A DNA stretch of 15,959 bases, taken from assembly GCA_004356305.1 (NCBI GenBank), contig SMXJ01000115.1, forward strand, positions 1-15,959, written 5' to 3'. A program made the position numbers and the translations under genes. The DNA comes from Bacteroidota bacterium. Its GTDB lineage: Bacteria; Bacteroidota; Bacteroidia; Flavobacteriales; Flavobacteriaceae. Positions within the stretch are counted from its first letter, which is position 1, and every line of letters starts with the position of its first letter. The notes under the pieces are model-generated. The model made no database searches and was not told the origin of the DNA. It saw only the letters and a program-made list of their open reading frames with translations. Positions 1 through 7,042 of the stretch are shown piece after piece.

Positions 1-11
1 AATTTCTTTCT

Positions 12-497
12 ATGAAACTTACTCTCTTTCCGGCTTTCCTCCTCCTTTCATTTATCGCTTCAGCCCAAATGGATAATGCAAAACTCGAGGTCTTATTATC
101 CCAACAAGTAGATTCTATAATCGGTACTCCGGGTAGATGGCAGGTTACCTATCGGGAGCTTCCCATGATAATTATAACCGATGAAACCAATGATCGTATG
201 CGCATCATTGCACCCATTGTGGATGTAGATAAGCTCGATAAGGAGGTTCTATTGGATTGTCTGGTGGCCAACTATCACACGGCTCTGGATGTGAAATACG
301 CGGTTTCCAACGATATTATGTGGTCCGTGTTCATCCATCCTTTGAGTCCGTTGACCGAAGGAGAGCTCAAAAGCGCCATCGAACAAGTTTATTTAGCTGT
401 AACAACTTTTGGTGGTAGTTATACGAGTACACAATTGCTTTTTGGAGGTAATGCTAATGAAGAAAGAGATTCAAAACCTAAACTAAAGAAGATTTAG
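12..497 (+). CDS. Small secreted protein, possible T3S-chaperone/YbjN-like fold
   Basis: The product is 161 residues. Residues 1-19 look like a signal peptide: a Lys near the start, a hydrophobic run, then an Ala-Ser-Ala-Gln cleavage-like site. The mature part alternates amphipathic helices and strands and ends in a Lys-rich tail. This resembles the small alpha/beta fold of type III secretion chaperones and YbjN-like proteins, but I judge this by general pattern and no catalytic motif is visible. An alternative start is Met20 (position 69), which would give a cytoplasmic protein. Only 11 bases precede the ATG in the window, so promoter and upstream neighbours cannot be judged. The gene is followed at once by the structured element at 499-640. 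That it is a real gene is fairly sure; its function is unknown. Confidence 0.75.
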   Translation: MKLTLFPAFLLLSFIASAQMDNAKLEVLLSQQVDSIIGTPGRWQVTYRELPMIIITDETNDRMRIIAPIVDVDKLDKEVLLDCLVANYHTALDVKYAVSNDIMWSVFIHPLSPLTEGELKSAIEQVYLAVTTFGGSYTSTQLLFGGNANEERDSKPKLKKI

Positions 498-498
498 G

Positions 499-640
499 CG
501 TTTCTTTAGGCATATTATTACTTCCATAAAAACAAACTGCTTCAGTCGGGCAAAACTCCCTAGGTTCAGCACCTAATGCGGTTCTTCGCCTATATTTCTA
601 TGTTTTAGCGAGAAATTAACAAGCATGCCTGAAAAGAACG
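499..640. ncRNA. ssrS: Candidate structured RNA, possibly a 6S-like RNA (6S-Flavo type)
   Basis: This gene-free stretch closes on itself. Bases 499-513 pair with 625-640 over about 15 base pairs, with a one-base bulge at 501, a two-base bulge at 634-635 and one G-U pair. Inside, 529-534 (AAAACA) pairs with 601-606 (TGTTTT), 535-540 (AACTGC) pairs with 578-583 (GCGGTT, one wobble), and TAGGT/ACCTA forms a hairpin at 561-575. Bases 584-600 are left as a one-sided bulge of about 17 nt in the middle. A long closing stem, an asymmetric central bubble and a terminal hairpin are the layout of 6S RNA, and Bacteroidota carry a 6S-like family (6S-Flavo in Rfam). The identification is inference: I could not run a covariance model. 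The strand is not settled, since neither side has a convincing promoter or T-tract terminator. The gene symbol applies only if the 6S reading is right. Confidence 0.5.
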
Positions 641-662
641 GTAATATTTAAATTCCATTTTA

Positions 663-670
663 TATCTTTG
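663..670 (+). promoter_or_regulatory. Bacteroidota -7 box (TATCTTTG) for the BatA-like gene
   Basis: TATCTTTG matches the Bacteroidota primary-sigma -7 consensus TAnnTTTG. It would start transcription near 676, leaving a leader of about 11 nt before the ATG at 687. No clear TTG element lies about 17-20 bases upstream. Confidence 0.55.
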
Positions 671-686
671 GCCCAACTTAAAAGGA

Positions 687-2609
687 ATGCTGTTTAAACA
701 CCCCGAACTTCTTTACGCTCTCTTTCTGCTTCTCATTCCGATTTTAATTCACCTTTTTCAGCTTAGACGTTTTCAAAAAGTAGATTTTACCAATGTTGCC
801 TATCTTAAAAAGGTAACCCTTCAAACCCGTAAAAGCTCGCAGCTTAAAAAATTGCTGACCCTACTCATGCGATTGCTGGCTCTCGCATGTATTATCATTG
901 CCTTCGCTCAGCCTTACGCTGTGTCGAATACTGCTTCAAGCTCAGAGACGGAGACGGTCTTATATATCGACAACTCCTTTAGTATGCAGGCGAAAGGACC
1001 TAACGGCCCCTTACTTCAAAGAGCCTTGCAGCAATTGTACGAAATTGCAAATGGTGAAGACAAGATAAGTTGGTTCAGCAATACTGAATCCAAAAACAAC
1101 GATTCTAAAACCGATTTCAAAAACCGTGTCCTTTCGATCGACTATACCTATAAACAACTCGCATTGGCAGACGTACTTCTGAAGGCGAACCAGTTGTTTT
1201 CAGAAAGTGAGGCTTCAGAAAAGAGATTGATTATCATATCCGATTTCCAACAAAAAAGTATTTTTCCGAAGAAGAATGATGCCATCTCTATCGATGTTGT
1301 GGCCTTAACGCCTGTTACTAAGAATAATATTGCGATAGATTCGGCTTATATCCTGTTCAAAAACACCACAACCACCCAATTAAGCGTAGTTGTTTCCGGG
1401 CAGGGTGTTGTACCCCAAAGAACTCCGGTCTCCTTGTATAATGGCCCTAGGTTGATCGCGAAATCGTCAATGGACTTTTCTGAATCAAATCAGAACACCC
1501 TTTCGTTCGACATTGAGAACCCATCTGGATTTAAAGGAGAACTTCGAATAACAGACCCTAATTTACTATATGACAACTCTTTATATTTCAGCATAAACAC
1601 TCCTAAGAAAATTAAAGTCTTGGTGATCAATGAGGGTGATGCCGATTTTTTACGGCGTCTTTTTGATCAAACAGCTTATGAATATAGCCAACAGAGTTTC
1701 AATAGTCTTAACTACAACGATATTCCCTCTCAGAATTTTATCATTTTAAATGAGCTGAAAATGGTCTCTCCGGCTTTACTTAATTCCTTAAAAGCCTTTA
1801 GTGATTCGGGTGGAAGTATTGGTATTATTTTAGCTGAAGAAATTGATATACCAGGTTATAACAGATTACTGAATACGCTTCAACTGGGAGTCATAACTGA
1901 AGCTGTAATTCAGGAAAAGAAAATTACGAAGATCAACTTTTCACATCCTTTGTATCAAAATGTATTCGAAAAACAAGTCACTAATTTTCAGTACCCAAAG
2001 GTGAATTCGTTTTACAACATCAGTTCCAATGCAACACAGGTTTTGGGTTATGAAGATGGGAAACCGTTTTTACTACAGCAAGACCAGAATTTTTTAAGTA
2101 CGGCATCCCTTTCCGAAGAAAATTCGAACTTTACGTATTCTCCGCTTATCGTTCCGACATTTATAAATATGGCGCAACAAAGTTTACCCCTGCCCCAATT
2201 GTATTACAATATCGGGACTCAAAATAAGTATGCAGTGCCCATAAAATTGACGCAAGACGATATACTGACGCTAAGAGATAGTGTGAACAGTTTTATTCCT
2301 TTACAGCAAACAAAGGCAAACAGTGTTGAGATCACAACCGTAGAGGAACCTTCGAAATCGGGGAATTTCAGTATTGAAAATAAGAACACCTTTATCGAGA
2401 ATATCAGCTATAATTATCCAAGATCTGAAAGTGTAATGCAATACCTAAATCCGGAGGATTGGGAGGGTGTGACTTTGTATAATTCGGTTTCAGAATTATT
2501 CAATTCCATCGCCGAAGAAAACAAAATTAACTCATTTTGGAAATGGTTTGTTATTTTTGCAGTGGTTTTCCTCCTTTTGGAAATGCTTATTTTAAAATTC
2601 TATAAATGA
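687..2609 (+). CDS. BatA N-terminal-domain / VWA-like membrane protein
   Basis: The product is 640 residues. The N terminus has the double-membrane-segment layout of the Bacteroidota BatA family: a segment at about 8-25, a basic linker (LRRFQKVDF, LKKVTLQTRKSSQLKK), and a second segment at about 57-77. A von Willebrand A-like domain follows at about 90-200. It keeps an intact MIDAS start, D95-N-S97-F-S99, and an IISDFQ strand near residue 185. The large central region is expected to lie in the periplasm. A last membrane segment at about 616-636 ends in a basic tail. Family members associate with Bat/MoxR-type envelope or stress systems, but no MoxR ATPase or other Bat gene is nearby, so the role is unproven. 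The stop codon overlaps the start of the next gene (ATGA, 2606-2609), so the two are translationally coupled. Confidence 0.85.
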   Translation: MLFKHPELLYALFLLLIPILIHLFQLRRFQKVDFTNVAYLKKVTLQTRKSSQLKKLLTLLMRLLALACIIIAFAQPYAVSNTASSSETETVLYIDNSFSMQAKGPNGPLLQRALQQLYEIANGEDKISWFSNTESKNNDSKTDFKNRVLSIDYTYKQLALADVLLKANQLFSESEASEKRLIIISDFQQKSIFPKKNDAISIDVVALTPVTKNNIAIDSAYILFKNTTTTQLSVVVSGQGVVPQRTPVSLYNGPRLIAKSSMDFSESNQNTLSFDIENPSGFKGELRITDPNLLYDNSLYFSINTPKKIKVLVINEGDADFLRRLFDQTAYEYSQQSFNSLNYNDIPSQNFIILNELKMVSPALLNSLKAFSDSGGSIGIILAEEIDIPGYNRLLNTLQLGVITEAVIQEKKITKINFSHPLYQNVFEKQVTNFQYPKVNSFYNISSNATQVLGYEDGKPFLLQQDQNFLSTASLSEENSNFTYSPLIVPTFINMAQQSLPLPQLYYNIGTQNKYAVPIKLTQDDILTLRDSVNSFIPLQQTKANSVEITTVEEPSKSGNFSIENKNTFIENISYNYPRSESVMQYLNPEDWEGVTLYNSVSELFNSIAEENKINSFWKWFVIFAVVFLLLEMLILKFYK

Positions 2610-3859
2610 AGATACTCTTAAAATCGGCCACTATTGTTGACCCGGCGAGTAAACATCACGGTAAAAAACGGGATGTTCTTATTGAAAATGGAATCATTAA
2701 AAAAATAGCCGCATCGACATCAAATTCGAAGATAAAAACCATTTCTCTCAAAGATCTTCACATTTCTCCCGGTTGGTTCGATTCCAGTACTTCGTTTGGA
2801 GAGCCGGGGTTTGAGGAACGTGAAAACCTTGATAACGGATTGAAGACTGCTGCTATGAGTGGATTTACGGCCGTAGCTGTGAACGCGAACACTTACCCGG
2901 TGACGGATTCCAAATCTCATATAAAATTCCTGAGATCGAAGGCTTTTAACAATGCCGTTTCATTGCATCCGGTAGGTGCGCTAACAATGAAAAGTGAAGG
3001 AGTGGATCTCGCCGAATTATACGATATGCATAATCAAGGTGCCATCGCTTTTTATGACTACAAAAAACCCATCGAGAACGCTAATCTGCTAAAGATAGCA
3101 CTACAATATGCGCAGAACTTCAATGGACTTGTACAATCGTTTCCATTCGAACGATCGGTGGCTGCCAAAGGGGTTGTCAACGAGGAAGAGAATAGTACAA
3201 GGCTTGGTTTAAAAGGAATTCCCGCGCTTTCAGAAGAACTACAATTAACAAGGGATCTGTACCTTCTTGAATATACCGGCGGACGATTACACATTCCAAC
3301 TATCACTACTCAAAAAAGTGTACAGCTCATACGAGAAGCTAAAAAGAATGGCTTGGATGTGAGTTGCAGTGTGGCGATCTATAACCTGTGCTTGAATGAT
3401 AGTGTACTCGAGAGCTTCGATACTAATTATAAGTTACTCCCTCCCTTACGGACTCAAAAAGACTCTAAGGCGTTGCTGAAGGGGTTAAAGGAAGGTATCA
3501 TTGACGGGGTGACCAGTGACCACGACCCTATTGATATTGAGCATAAAAGAACGGAGTTTGACCATGCATTCTTCGGAAGTATAGGTTTAGAGAGTTGTTT
3601 TGGGGCTTTAATGAATGCAACCGATTTACAAATTACGATCAGGGCACTTACGGGGCTCAAAAAAGTGTTTGGCTTGAAGGAGAATAGCATTTCTGAAGGA
3701 GAAACTGCGAACATCACCCTCTTCTCTCCGGAAGGCAATTGGATCTTTACCGAAGATAGCATTCTCTCCACTTCTCAGAACGCGGCTATGCTTGGCCAGA
3801 AAATGCAAGGCAATGTCTACGGGATCTATAATAACGATAAACTCGTTCTAAATGGCTAG
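2606..3859 (+). CDS. Dihydroorotase homologue, probably catalytically inactive
   Basis: The product is 417 residues, normal length for class I dihydroorotases of the amidohydrolase superfamily. Family landmarks are easy to see: the PGWFD...EPGFEERE segment (55-72), the LGLKG.P..SE stretch (200-210), KLLPPLR (276-282), and GIIDGVTSDHDP (297-308). The zinc ligands are not kept. The usual HxH after PGxxD is Ser61-Thr-Ser63 and the substrate Arg after it is Gly65. The His of the usual HAED segment is Ser178, and the His of HxxHxS is Thr232. Only the Asp of the TDHAP-type motif remains (Asp305). From family knowledge, such proteins cannot carry out the carbamoyl-aspartate/dihydroorotate reaction of pyrimidine synthesis alone; some serve as structural partners of aspartate transcarbamoylase. 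No pyr gene is adjacent. The gene overlaps both neighbours and is part of the 687-4160 operon. Confidence 0.85.
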   Translation: MKILLKSATIVDPASKHHGKKRDVLIENGIIKKIAASTSNSKIKTISLKDLHISPGWFDSSTSFGEPGFEERENLDNGLKTAAMSGFTAVAVNANTYPVTDSKSHIKFLRSKAFNNAVSLHPVGALTMKSEGVDLAELYDMHNQGAIAFYDYKKPIENANLLKIALQYAQNFNGLVQSFPFERSVAAKGVVNEEENSTRLGLKGIPALSEELQLTRDLYLLEYTGGRLHIPTITTQKSVQLIREAKKNGLDVSCSVAIYNLCLNDSVLESFDTNYKLLPPLRTQKDSKALLKGLKEGIIDGVTSDHDPIDIEHKRTEFDHAFFGSIGLESCFGALMNATDLQITIRALTGLKKVFGLKENSISEGETANITLFSPEGNWIFTEDSILSTSQNAAMLGQKMQGNVYGIYNNDKLVLNG

Positions 3860-4160
3860 TCCTCCCGGAAAAACGAAGGCCGTTGTCGCCTACCTCACAT
3901 TTATCGGGATGCTCATCGCGTATTTTATCAATAAGGACAACCGGCATGAATTTGCCACATGGCATATAAAGAACATGTTTGGTCTGCTTATTTTGTTATT
4001 TGTCGCTGTTGCGCTGCAATCGTACGCCATTGGATTTTATATTTATTGGACTTCGGTGGTACTGTGGATCATATCACTGATTATGGCCCTGTTTAATCAA
4101 AAGCGAGGCATTCCATTTTTAAGTGATAAATTTCAGACTTGGTTTACTTTTTTGGATTAG
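3852..4160 (+). CDS. Small DUF4870-type membrane protein (first of tandem pair)
   Basis: The product is 102 residues with three predicted membrane segments at about 10-27, 44-64 and 67-83. A polar loop (NKDNRHEFATWHIKN) separates the first two. The AYLTFIG start and the EF...HI....GLLIL core match the next gene, so the two are tandem paralogues. The pattern fits the DUF4870 (Tic20-like) family of small integral membrane proteins, whose molecular role is not established. Its ATG lies 8 bases inside the end of the dihydroorotase homologue in another frame, so it is almost surely cotranslated with that gene. Confidence 0.8.
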   Translation: MASPPGKTKAVVAYLTFIGMLIAYFINKDNRHEFATWHIKNMFGLLILLFVAVALQSYAIGFYIYWTSVVLWIISLIMALFNQKRGIPFLSDKFQTWFTFLD

Positions 4161-4208
4161 AAGCTCTATATTTAAGGAAATTATATCACTAACCTTAAAC
4201 TTAAAAAT

Positions 4209-4547
4209 ATGTCAGAATCTACTACAGATAATGGAAAAACGATAGGTATGGTTGCCTATTTAACCTTTATTGGCTGGATTATTGCATTTGTTATGCACAG
4301 TAACAACAAAACAGAATTTGGTGCTTTTCATATACGACAAGGACTAGGCCTACTGATATTGTACATACTGGTGTGGGTCTTAAATATTATCCTTGCCATA
4401 GCCGGAATTCCTTTATTACCTTGGATACTTTTGATCGGTGTAATAGTTCTTTGGGTTTTAGCTTTTGTAGGAGCGGTTCAAGGAGAGAAGAAGCTTATTC
4501 CCGGATTGGGAGCGCAATTTCAAGATTGGTTCAAAGGATTAGGATAG
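4209..4547 (+). CDS. Small DUF4870-type membrane protein (second of tandem pair)
   Basis: The product is 112 residues. A short polar N terminus is followed by a membrane segment at about 13-30, a polar loop with EFGAFHIRQG, and two more hydrophobic segments at about 46-65 and 69-89. The C terminus (KLIPGLGAQFQDWFKGLG) is typical of DUF4870 proteins. It shares VAYLTFIG and EF...HI....GLLIL with the gene 48 bases upstream. That spacer holds TATATTTA (4167-4174), one base off the TAnnTTTG box, so it may also be transcribed alone. A hairpin terminator follows at 4575-4604. Confidence 0.82.
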   Translation: MSESTTDNGKTIGMVAYLTFIGWIIAFVMHSNNKTEFGAFHIRQGLGLLILYILVWVLNIILAIAGIPLLPWILLIGVIVLWVLAFVGAVQGEKKLIPGLGAQFQDWFKGLG

Positions 4548-4574
4548 ACTTTCCAACAACTTTATATAAAATAT

Positions 4575-4604
4575 GCCGTGAGGACTGTACCTTGCGGCGT
4601 CTTT
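4575..4604 (+). terminator. Hairpin terminator after the DUF4870 pair
   Basis: GCCGTGAGG (4575-4583) pairs with CCTTGCGGC (4590-4598) through nine pairs, two of them G-U, around a six-base loop, and GTCTTT follows. The spot, 28 bases after the stop at 4547, fits a terminator. The T-run is short, so termination may be partial. Confidence 0.6.
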
Positions 4605-4616
4605 ATATTATCATGT

Positions 4617-5315
4617 ATGGAAAAGAAAAAATTATCGCTCGAACATGTTTTTAAACCTGCTACGATTACCTCCTCCTCCGCCTCCGATGAATCATCGGTG
4701 GAAAAGCCGGAAAATACACCGTCCATAATAATGCTTCACGGTTTTGGAAGCGACGAGAACGATCTTTTTTCCTTTGCTTCGGAATTACCCGGCAAATATT
4801 TCATAATATCTTTAAAGGCGCCTATCGCTATGGAGCCTTATGGAAACGCCTGGTATAACATCAATTTTGATGGCAGCAATGAGAAGTTCAGTGATGACGA
4901 ACAAGCCATCCTATCTCGAGATCTGATCGTTAGGTGTATCGACGAGATCATTTCGGCATATAATATCGATGCTGAGAAGATCACCCTATTGGGGTTTAGC
5001 CAAGGCACGATTTTAGGATTGGCCGTAGCTTTAAGTTATCCTGAAAAAGTGAAAAATGTGATCGCATTGAGCGGTTATATCAATGAGGGGATCTTAGTGG
5101 AAGGCTATAATAAAAACGACTTTAGCAGATTGAATTTCTATAGTTCGCATGGCGACGTAGATCAGGTTATCCCGGTGGAATGGGCACGAAAGACTAAACC
5201 ATTTCTAAATAAATTAGGTATTGATTGCCACTATTCTGAATTCCCTGTCGGACATGGCGTTTCTCCTCAGAACTTTTATGAATTTAAACAATGGCTAAGT
5301 GAGGTGGATGGTTGA
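4617..5315 (+). CDS. Alpha/beta hydrolase, carboxylesterase/phospholipase family
   Basis: The product is 232 residues from the ATG at 4617. The frame stays open back to a GTG at 4578, but that codon lies inside the terminator hairpin, and the extra residues have no family counterpart. The protein is a classic single-domain serine hydrolase. It has the oxyanion loop LHGFGSDENDLF (40-51), the nucleophile elbow GFSQG with Ser128, the acid in HGDVDQVIP (Asp182) and the base in GHGVS (His213). This matches the Abhydrolase_2 family of small carboxylesterases and lysophospholipases such as YpfH. There is no signal peptide, so it is probably cytoplasmic. A Ser-rich acidic stretch (about 19-34) is an unusual insertion before the first core strand. 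The real substrate cannot be read from sequence. Confidence 0.88.
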   Translation: MEKKKLSLEHVFKPATITSSSASDESSVEKPENTPSIIMLHGFGSDENDLFSFASELPGKYFIISLKAPIAMEPYGNAWYNINFDGSNEKFSDDEQAILSRDLIVRCIDEIISAYNIDAEKITLLGFSQGTILGLAVALSYPEKVKNVIALSGYINEGILVEGYNKNDFSRLNFYSSHGDVDQVIPVEWARKTKPFLNKLGIDCHYSEFPVGHGVSPQNFYEFKQWLSEVDG

Positions 5316-5336
5316 GGGTTTAGGGTTTAGGGTTTA
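5314..5336 (+). repeat. Telomere-like tandem AGGGTTT repeat (3 copies)
   Basis: AGGGTTT is repeated three times in tandem (5315-5321, 5322-5328, 5329-5335), followed by A. The first copy begins on the last base of the hydrolase stop codon (5313-5315). The unit equals the plant telomere repeat; here it is just a short satellite. Confidence 0.8.
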
Positions 5337-5576
5337 AAATCATAAAAACCATCCTGCTTCTGACTTCGGTCTTCGTGTTTCTCGACACAATCCAGGGTTC
5401 CCGGGACTACCCGAAGTGACAACAAGCTTACTTCTCACTACTCGATAATCGTTGATATGTTTATTCGTATAATTGTTAATGATTTGCCATTCAATATCTA
5501 CTGTTCACTAATTACAATAACAACAATACTACTTACTTCTCAATGCGTACTTCTTACTTCTCATATCTAAATTTTA
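5337..5576. other. Gene-free stretch of low-complexity CTTC/CTCA filler
   Basis: There are no credible reading frames. The stretch lies between the convergent ends of the hydrolase and the 164-residue protein gene. The first part has CTTCTGACTTCGGTCTTC-type sequence, then CTCGACAC and CCCGAAGTGAC, which resemble degenerate intergenic repeats common in flavobacteria (recalled, not searched). The second part is rich in ACTTCTCA and CACTACTC words (5429-5443, 5530-5568). Similar words recur at 6131-6180 on the other side of the next gene. I see no clear terminator hairpin. Confidence 0.5.
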
Positions 5577-6071
5577 CTACTTCGGATATAACACAGACGA
5601 AATGACCGTCAATTCCAACTCCATTTGATCGTTATAAAAGTATTCGATGATCATCTCTCCCCAGTAGGATCCATCTGTTATCTCTACCTGGATCCAGCGA
5701 TGATTTAGAAATTTTAGTTTGTTGACCCGCATTTCTCCATCCATCCCCTCCAACGGGATCAAGGGGTTTCCTCCTTTGATCAAATTCTTCTCATAGATGG
5801 CTTCGGTTATACTATTTTCCACCTCTGCCGCATCAAGCCCCAGGTTTTCGAGATACGTCATCGCGTTGTCATTGCCCTGGAGCGAAAAATATCTCAGGTC
5901 CGCAACTTCTTCATGCAAGGAGTCTATAGAGTCATTTCGCTGCTGCAGGCTTTCGGTGATAGAATTAATTGTCTTTTCCTGAGATTCGAAGATGGATTTC
6001 TGATTCATATATTGAAAAACAATGAGCAAGATCGCGAAGAAAAACAGGTACATAAATATTTTGGATTTCAT
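5577..6071 (-). CDS. Membrane-anchored coiled-coil protein of unknown function
   Basis: The product is 164 residues. Residues 4-21 form one hydrophobic segment after a short basic N terminus, so the protein is anchored or carries an uncleaved signal. Residues 26-60 are rich in Glu, Gln, Ser and Asp with heptad-like Ile/Leu spacing and are probably a coiled coil. The C-terminal part (about 85-164) is a small alpha/beta region with many aromatic and acidic residues (WIQVEITDGSYWGEM, IIEYFYNDQMELEL), reminiscent of small periplasmic binding folds, but I recognise no family. It follows the metallo-hydrolase gene on the same strand after 111 bases. It is flanked on both sides by CTCA-rich filler. 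No recognisable promoter box lies just upstream. Confidence 0.72.
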   Translation of the reverse strand: MKSKIFMYLFFFAILLIVFQYMNQKSIFESQEKTINSITESLQQRNDSIDSLHEEVADLRYFSLQGNDNAMTYLENLGLDAAEVENSITEAIYEKNLIKGGNPLIPLEGMDGEMRVNKLKFLNHRWIQVEITDGSYWGEMIIEYFYNDQMELELTVISSVLYPK

Positions 6072-6182
6072 AATGTAAATGGGTTTTTGGTATTAGCTGT
6101 TCGGTTTAAAATTATAATAACAAACTGTGTCACTACTCATATCTCAATACTAAAATCTCAATACTCAATACTCACATCTGGT
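6072..6182. other. Spacer with CTCA/ATCTCAATACT short repeats
   Basis: Bases 6131-6180 consist mostly of near-repeats: CACTACTCATATCTCAATAC, then ATCTCAATACTCAATACTCACATCT. The words CACTACTC and CTCATATCT also occur in the stretch before 5577. I see no promoter or terminator. Confidence 0.5.
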
Positions 6183-6959
6183 TTATAACGTTATTTTTAA
6201 GGTATCGTATGCCAAATGTACGTTTTCCGGCAACATTGCTTCCACTTCATCGTGAAATCCCAACATATGACTTATATGCGTGAAATAAGTGGTTTTTGGT
6301 CTTATCGTTTCGATAAGTTCCAAAGCCTCGTTTAAATTTAAATGTGAATTGTGTGAATTGATCCGCAGCACATTGATCACCAAAACATCGGTGCCTATTA
6401 TTTTTTTAATTTCTTCTGCTGAGATCGTTTTAACATCGGTCAAATAGGTAAAATTGTCAATTCTGAAGCCCAGGACGGGCAGATCCGCATGCTGGACTTC
6501 AATAGGGACCACTGTTTTTCCGAAGAGATCGAACGAAGCCTCCTTTTCGATTTCCATCTCACTGATCGCAGGAGCTCCGGGATATTTGTTTTCCATTTCG
6601 AAAATATATTCGAATCTTTTGTGCAAGGCCTTAAAAACCCTTTTGTGGGCGTAAAACGGAATATCACCCTGATTAAAATAAAAGGGCCTGATATCATCGA
6701 TACCGGCAACATGGTCGCTGTGTTCATGCGTAAGTAAGATAGCATCAAGACGTTTCACATTTGCCCGTAACATTTGTTGTCGGAAATCCGGCCCGCAATC
6801 TATCACAATTGTATATTGTTCCCATTGTACCAATACGGAAACACGCAGTCGTTTATCTTTGGAATTCGCACTTTGGCAAACCGGGTGATCGTTCCCTAAC
6901 ACGGGGATCCCCTGAGAGGTTCCGGTTCCTAAAAACGTGATGGTAAGGGTAGATCGCAT
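6183..6959 (-). CDS. PhnP-like metallo-beta-lactamase-fold hydrolase
   Basis: The product is 258 residues from the ATG at 6959; a GTG two codons earlier lies on the promoter box and is less likely. The MBL fold is clear. FLGTGTSQGIPV near the N terminus is typical of the PhnP branch. The metal motif T-H78-E-H80-S-D82-H83 is intact. Later ligands are visible as His157 (VQHADLP), Asp175 (LTDVKT) and His228 (FTHISH), with His206 and His231 nearby. PhnP itself is a cyclic ribosyl-phosphate phosphodiesterase of phosphonate breakdown, but no phn genes are here, so the name covers fold and branch only. The protein has no signal peptide and is cytoplasmic. It is divergent from the 7043 gene and may be cotranscribed with the 164-residue protein gene downstream. 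Confidence 0.88.
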   Translation of the reverse strand: MRSTLTITFLGTGTSQGIPVLGNDHPVCQSANSKDKRLRVSVLVQWEQYTIVIDCGPDFRQQMLRANVKRLDAILLTHEHSDHVAGIDDIRPFYFNQGDIPFYAHKRVFKALHKRFEYIFEMENKYPGAPAISEMEIEKEASFDLFGKTVVPIEVQHADLPVLGFRIDNFTYLTDVKTISAEEIKKIIGTDVLVINVLRINSHNSHLNLNEALELIETIRPKTTYFTHISHMLGFHDEVEAMLPENVHLAYDTLKITL

Positions 6960-6964
6960 TCTCA

Positions 6965-6972
6965 CAAAAATA
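6965..6972 (-). promoter_or_regulatory. -7 box (TATTTTTG) for the MBL hydrolase
   Basis: TATTTTTG on the minus strand fits TAnnTTTG and ends five bases before the ATG at 6959. Transcription would begin at or next to that ATG, giving a leaderless mRNA. No clear -33 TTG is seen. Confidence 0.4.
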
Positions 6973-6984
6973 ACGGTATTTTTA

Positions 6985-7013
6985 TTGTTTACCTATGGTA
7001 TTTACTACCTTTG
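6985..7013 (+). promoter_or_regulatory. Primary-sigma promoter (TTG - 18 bases - TACCTTTG)
   Basis: TTG (6985-6987) and TACCTTTG (7006-7013) are 18 bases apart, close to the Bacteroidota consensus TTTG-N19-21-TAnnTTTG. The start of transcription would be near 7020, giving a leader of about 23 nt before the ATG at 7043. This rules out the in-frame upstream ATG at 6995. Confidence 0.65.
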
Positions 7014-7042
7014 TTCCAAAGGTCAATCTATATAATATTGCT

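Noticed and set aside
498..620. Minus-strand open frame reading ...GAEPREFCPTEAVCFYG... to a TAG
   Set aside because: It reads like a protein but lies over the paired RNA element, has no convincing start codon, and its likeness to recalled database entries is more simply explained by a conserved RNA mis-called as protein.
3454..3808. Minus-strand open frames inside the dihydroorotase homologue
   Set aside because: They are antisense shadows of a well-supported coding region.
4578..4616. GTG start for the alpha/beta hydrolase
   Set aside because: The codon is inside the terminator hairpin and the added residues match nothing in the family; ATG 4617 is preferred.
4373..4654. 93-codon + frame across the DUF4870/hydrolase junction
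   Set aside because: It is a shadow frame running through a gene, a terminator hairpin and the next gene start.
6995..7042. ATG 6995 as start of the 484-residue protein
   Set aside because: It lies between the -33 and -7 elements of the gene's own promoter.
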